42,903 bases of DNA from NCBI RefSeq assembly GCF_000346755.1, contig NZ_ANNV01000173.1:1-42903 (forward strand), given 5' to 3'. Below the pieces are notes generated by a model. It was not told where the DNA came from. It saw only the letters and a list, made by a program, of their open reading frames with translations, and searched no databases. Made by a program: the position numbers and the translations under genes. This document shows positions 40,693 to 42,903 of the stretch, piece by piece. Positions within the stretch are counted from its first letter, which is position 1. Every line of letters starts with the position of its first letter. This DNA is from Pseudomonas sp. CBZ-4 (GTDB lineage Bacteria > Pseudomonadota > Gammaproteobacteria > Pseudomonadales > Pseudomonadaceae).

Positions 40693-41982
40693 CTAACGCT
40701 GCCCATTGGTCAACTGGGACTTTAATAAGCGTATCGAAACGACCTTTTTATCTCTATTTTCTCTGATGGCTGACACAGATAGGTTGCCGGTAGCAGCTTC
40801 CTGGATGTGGTCGCTCCACCAGGCCATCATCGGGCGTCTGCGCTCGATGTACTCTGCTCGGTTGTAGGCGTTGCGTACCTCATCCTTATCGACGTGGGCT
40901 AATGCCACCTCTATTAACTCAGGCTCCCAGCCATGTTCGTTGAGAATGGTACTAGCCATTGAGCGCATGCCGTGGCTTACCAGTCGGCCTTCGAAGCCCA
41001 TGCGCTTTAACGCCATGTTGGCGGTCTGGCTATTGCAATGGGTTCGAGGGTCCCGGTCTGCAGGGAATACGTACTCCCGGTGTCCGCTGTAGGGTTTGAT
41101 TGCCTCCAGCAATGCCAGTGCTTGATCTGTGAGCGGCACGATATGTATGCGTCGTTTCTTCATCCGCTCGGCAGGGATCGTCCAGATACGCTTCTCGAAG
41201 TCGATGTCCGCCCAGCACGTGGTTGCAGCCTCGGCTGGGCGGGTCATTGTGTTGAGCTGCCATTCGATAAGGCAGCGCGTAGTCCTTTTTATGCTGGCAT
41301 TGGCAATTGCCACCATGAGCTCTTTCAGCTCATCGGGAGCAAGCGCCGCCATGTTTTTCTTTTTCGGCTTCTTGAAGACGGAGCGAATCCCGCTGAGCGG
41401 GTTTGCGTGTATCAGTCCTGAGTTGACCCCGTAAGTCATGATCTCGTTGAGTCGCTGTGACAGCCGTTTAACGGTTTCAAGACTACCTTTGGTTTCGAGT
41501 GGTCGAAGAAGGTTGATGACTTGTGGTGCGCTAATGGCTGAAATCTGTGTGGTGGCTAAGTCCGGAAACACATGCAGCGTCAACGAACGCCAGATGTCCT
41601 CGGCATAAGCTGGTGTGACCGCATCCTTTTTCAGTTCAAACCATTCCGTCGCTACATTCTGGAATGTGTGCTCTGTTTCAGCTTGTTTTGCTTGCAGCAC
41701 TGCATCTCGCTGTTCTTTGGGATCAATGCCTTGGGCAAGTATTTCCCTCGCTGCAATGGAGCCCTTTCGTGCCTGCGCTAGCGATACTTCAGGGAAGGTA
41801 CCGAGGCCCATGTTGATCCGCTTCTTCGTCACGGGGTGTCGGTAGTTGAAGTTCCATAGCTTAGAGCCATTACTTCTCACTCGCATTTGAAGTCCGCCAC
41901 CGTCGAACAGGACGTAATCCTTTTCATCAGGCTTGGCGGATTTGATTTTGAGTTCGGAGAGGCGAACCGTTTGTGCGCACAT
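40693..41982 (-). CDS. P4-type tyrosine integrase
   Basis: From ATG at 41982 the protein has 429 residues. It begins with the DUF4102 arm-binding domain (LSELKIKSAKPDEKDYVLFD, GGGLQMRV), followed by the core-binding domain and a catalytic domain with Arg in NTMTRPAEA, Lys in the beta hairpin region, HGMRSMAST (HxxR), LAHVDKDEVRNAYNR with the His and the nucleophilic Tyr. All catalytic residues are present, so the enzyme should be active and recombine the 37-bp repeats. ATG at 41988 is an equal alternative; the longer frame to 42012 starts with TTG. Its promoter region holds four copies of the arm-like decamer, so the protein may also repress its own gene. Confidence 0.94.
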   Translation of the reverse strand: MCAQTVRLSELKIKSAKPDEKDYVLFDGGGLQMRVRSNGSKLWNFNYRHPVTKKRINMGLGTFPEVSLAQARKGSIAAREILAQGIDPKEQRDAVLQAKQAETEHTFQNVATEWFELKKDAVTPAYAEDIWRSLTLHVFPDLATTQISAISAPQVINLLRPLETKGSLETVKRLSQRLNEIMTYGVNSGLIHANPLSGIRSVFKKPKKKNMAALAPDELKELMVAIANASIKRTTRCLIEWQLNTMTRPAEAATTCWADIDFEKRIWTIPAERMKKRRIHIVPLTDQALALLEAIKPYSGHREYVFPADRDPRTHCNSQTANMALKRMGFEGRLVSHGMRSMASTILNEHGWEPELIEVALAHVDKDEVRNAYNRAEYIERRRPMMAWWSDHIQEAATGNLSVSAIRENRDKKVVSIRLLKSQLTNGQR

Positions 41983-42053
41983 TGGCATTCCAGGATGAGA
42001 TTGGCATTCCAAAAATTAGCACTGTTGGGCTTGGAATGCCATTTGGAATGCCA
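41983..42053. repeat. Four copies of the TGGAATGCCA decamer at the integrase promoter
   Basis: The decamer occurs as TGGCATTCCA at 41983-41992 and 42002-42011 and, in the other direction, as TGGAATGCCA at 42032-42041 and 42044-42053. The last two are 12 bases apart, as in the pairs at 14908 and 18775, and end 70 bases before the right attachment repeat. They are likely arm-type integrase sites, and the inner pair, overlapping the integrase start, may serve as its operator. Confidence 0.7.
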
Positions 42054-42123
42054 TAAAGCGTGGCTGCTCTTGGACGTCCGTGGACGCTTGCGGCGCTGAA
42101 ACCCCCGTAGTTACTGGATTTCA

Positions 42124-42160
42124 GGCACAAAAAAAGACGTCCGTGGACGTCTTTAGATGA
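42124..42160. repeat. Right attachment site (attR), 37-bp direct repeat
   Basis: This copy is identical to 14802-14838. Its hairpin with a T-run on the minus strand is the terminator of ssrA, whose 3' end lies eight bases further right (42169 leftwards to 42165 by the count of CCA). Sequence left of this copy is island, and sequence right of it is the ssrA fragment. Confidence 0.88.
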
Positions 42161-42167
42161 TGAAGTG

Positions 42168-42186
42168 GTGGAGCCGGGGGGATTAA
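42168..42186 (-). ncRNA. ssrA: 3'-end fragment of tmRNA (ssrA), 19 bases
   Basis: On the minus strand AATCCCCCCGGCTCCACCA equals the last 19 bases of Pseudomonas tmRNA as I recall it, including the encoded CCA; the tRNA-like T-arm that should precede it is absent and replaced by AT-rich sequence. The fragment is followed by the 37-bp terminator repeat. A full tmRNA is not in the window. The fragment is what remains at one end when an element integrates into the 3' end of ssrA, so the full gene should lie further right. Confidence 0.7.
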
Positions 42187-42520
42187 ATATTTGTATCTAA
42201 GTTACTGTTTTAAAATGCATTTTTGTTTGTATTCTGCGTAAGTGCCCCCATAAGTGCCCCCGCGCACATATTTTCGATGAACGGCTATTTGAGGAGTTGA
42301 ACTGGCGTCCTGAATTATCGTTCTGCGACAAGGCGGAGCTAGCCACTCACCGGCGGGCATTAGATGGTGTCGGTCGTGCACAGCATGGTATCGGTTATCT
42401 GGCGACCAGGGTTTGATCCTAGCCCAGGCCGGGGCGCTGGGTAGCTCGGGCCACGCAATTGGGTTTTTTCCGCGGTCGCGCACCATGGGCTCATCTAGGA
42501 CGTCTGAGCTGAGGTGCGGT
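42187..42520. other. Non-coding left end of a neighbouring element
   Basis: These 334 bases hold no gene I can support. Two decamers AAGTGCCCCC (42240-42249 and 42252-42261) lie 12 bases apart, about 55 bases from the tmRNA fragment, the same phase and distance as the arm pairs of the island to the left but with a different sequence. This fits the end of a second P4-type element. Confidence 0.5.
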
Positions 42521-42859
42521 ATGAAACACTCGATGGTTACCTGTCAAAACTGTGGCAAAGCGATGGTTCCGAGAGCGACATATAGCCGTGGCTTCTGGGG
42601 CTATTCGCCTTCGTCGAATCACTGTCCCTTTTGCCTGAGTGAGAATTGGCATGGCGGAAATCCGGGGTTAGGGACTCGGCTATTTGCGTTAATTGGCCTG
42701 GCTCTAGGTGTTCTGGCCTGTGTGTTGATGGGAGCGTTTCTGTTCAAAGTGCAGTGGTGGCTGGGCGTTGAAGGACAATGGCCTCTATTGAGCCTAACCA
42801 CATGCGCAGTGTCAGTTATCGCGGGGTATCGATTTTACAACTGGTTTGTAGATTTCTGA
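42521..42859 (+). CDS. Zinc-ribbon membrane protein, hypothetical
   Basis: From ATG at 42521 (MKHSMVTCQNCGKAMVPRAT) the product has 112 residues. A CQNC pair near the start and CPFC near residue 37 form a zinc ribbon, followed by two hydrophobic helices (about residues 52-75 and 85-102). GAGGTG lies eight bases before the ATG. A second ATG at 42533 is possible. I do not recognise the family; similar small ribbon-membrane proteins are found near phage and island ends. It appears to belong to the element that begins at the tmRNA fragment. Confidence 0.6.
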   Translation: MKHSMVTCQNCGKAMVPRATYSRGFWGYSPSSNHCPFCLSENWHGGNPGLGTRLFALIGLALGVLACVLMGAFLFKVQWWLGVEGQWPLLSLTTCAVSVIAGYRFYNWFVDF

Positions 42860-42903
42860 CTAGGCTTTGTACGAAAAGTATTGCCGCATGCAACGTAGGC
42901 TGC

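Noticed and set aside
14802..42160. Island as a conjugative element or prophage
   Set aside because: No type IV secretion, coupling protein, conjugative relaxase, capsid, tail, terminase or lysis genes are visible, so neither label is supported.
42202..42486. Minus-strand frame of 94 codons at the right edge
   Set aside because: Its C-terminal part is the translation of the phased AAGTGCCCCC repeats (GGTYGGTY), and the start is arbitrary; it is more likely non-coding element end.
1..42903. CRISPR array
   Set aside because: I saw no regularly spaced 25-40 base repeats with unique spacers on either strand; the only phased repeats are the short 12-base integrase-site pairs.

Overview
The window is a chromosomal segment of a Pseudomonas, most likely of the P. 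fluorescens group. Evidence for this is the GC-rich housekeeping gene set (DUF4105 protein, DUF3015 protein, Lon-like protease, YqhA/TIGR00645 protein, FecI-FecR-TonB receptor cluster), a REP-type inverted repeat typical of fluorescent pseudomonads (5240-5327), and a 19-base match to the 3' end of the Pseudomonas tmRNA gene as I recall it. No database search was possible; family names come from motifs and memory.

Region 1 (1-14801) is core chromosome: an outer-surface or periplasmic DUF4105 protein, a small DUF3015 secreted protein, a LonB-like AAA+ protease, a small unknown protein, a large lipoprotein, an inner-membrane YqhA-like protein, an ArnT-like glycosyltransferase, an unknown membrane protein, and a complete cell-surface signalling iron-uptake unit (ECF sigma factor with a Fur-box-like site, FecR anti-sigma factor, TonB receptor with a signalling domain).

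Region 2 (14802-42160) is an integrative genomic island bounded by a perfect 37-bp direct repeat. The repeat contains a rho-independent terminator hairpin reading on the minus strand. The right copy is followed by the last 19 bases of tmRNA (ssrA, minus strand), so the site is the terminator just downstream of ssrA. A P4-type tyrosine integrase lies at the right end. A 10-bp sequence (TGGAATGCCA) is paired at 12-bp spacing about 70 bp inside each end, and a third pair at 18775 suggests a second, inner left end, so the island is probably composite.

Cargo from left to right: (a) a candidate defence module of a PUA/EVE-like-HNH endonuclease, a helicase with a nuclease-like N-terminus and a MazG-like NTP pyrophosphatase; (b) a regulation and replication block with an unknown coiled-coil protein divergent from a double winged-helix protein, an AlpA-like regulator and an inovirus-Gp2/YagK-like replication protein; (c) a BrxR/CapW-like WYL repressor followed by a tightly packed SNF2 helicase, type III Mod and type III Res operon; (d) a minus-strand block of small secreted or membrane proteins plus a recombination set (RadC-like JAB protein, a Cys-motif protein, YqaJ exonuclease, DUF932 protein) and an XRE regulator; (e) a large membrane-anchored PIN-like protein of unknown function next to the integrase. 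I see no conjugation genes.

Region 3 (42161-42903) looks like the start of another island integrated at the same ssrA gene: the tmRNA 3' end is followed at once by foreign sequence with its own 12-bp-spaced repeat pair and a small zinc-ribbon membrane protein. The two least described items are the PIN-membrane protein and the WYL-SNF2-type III restriction operon.
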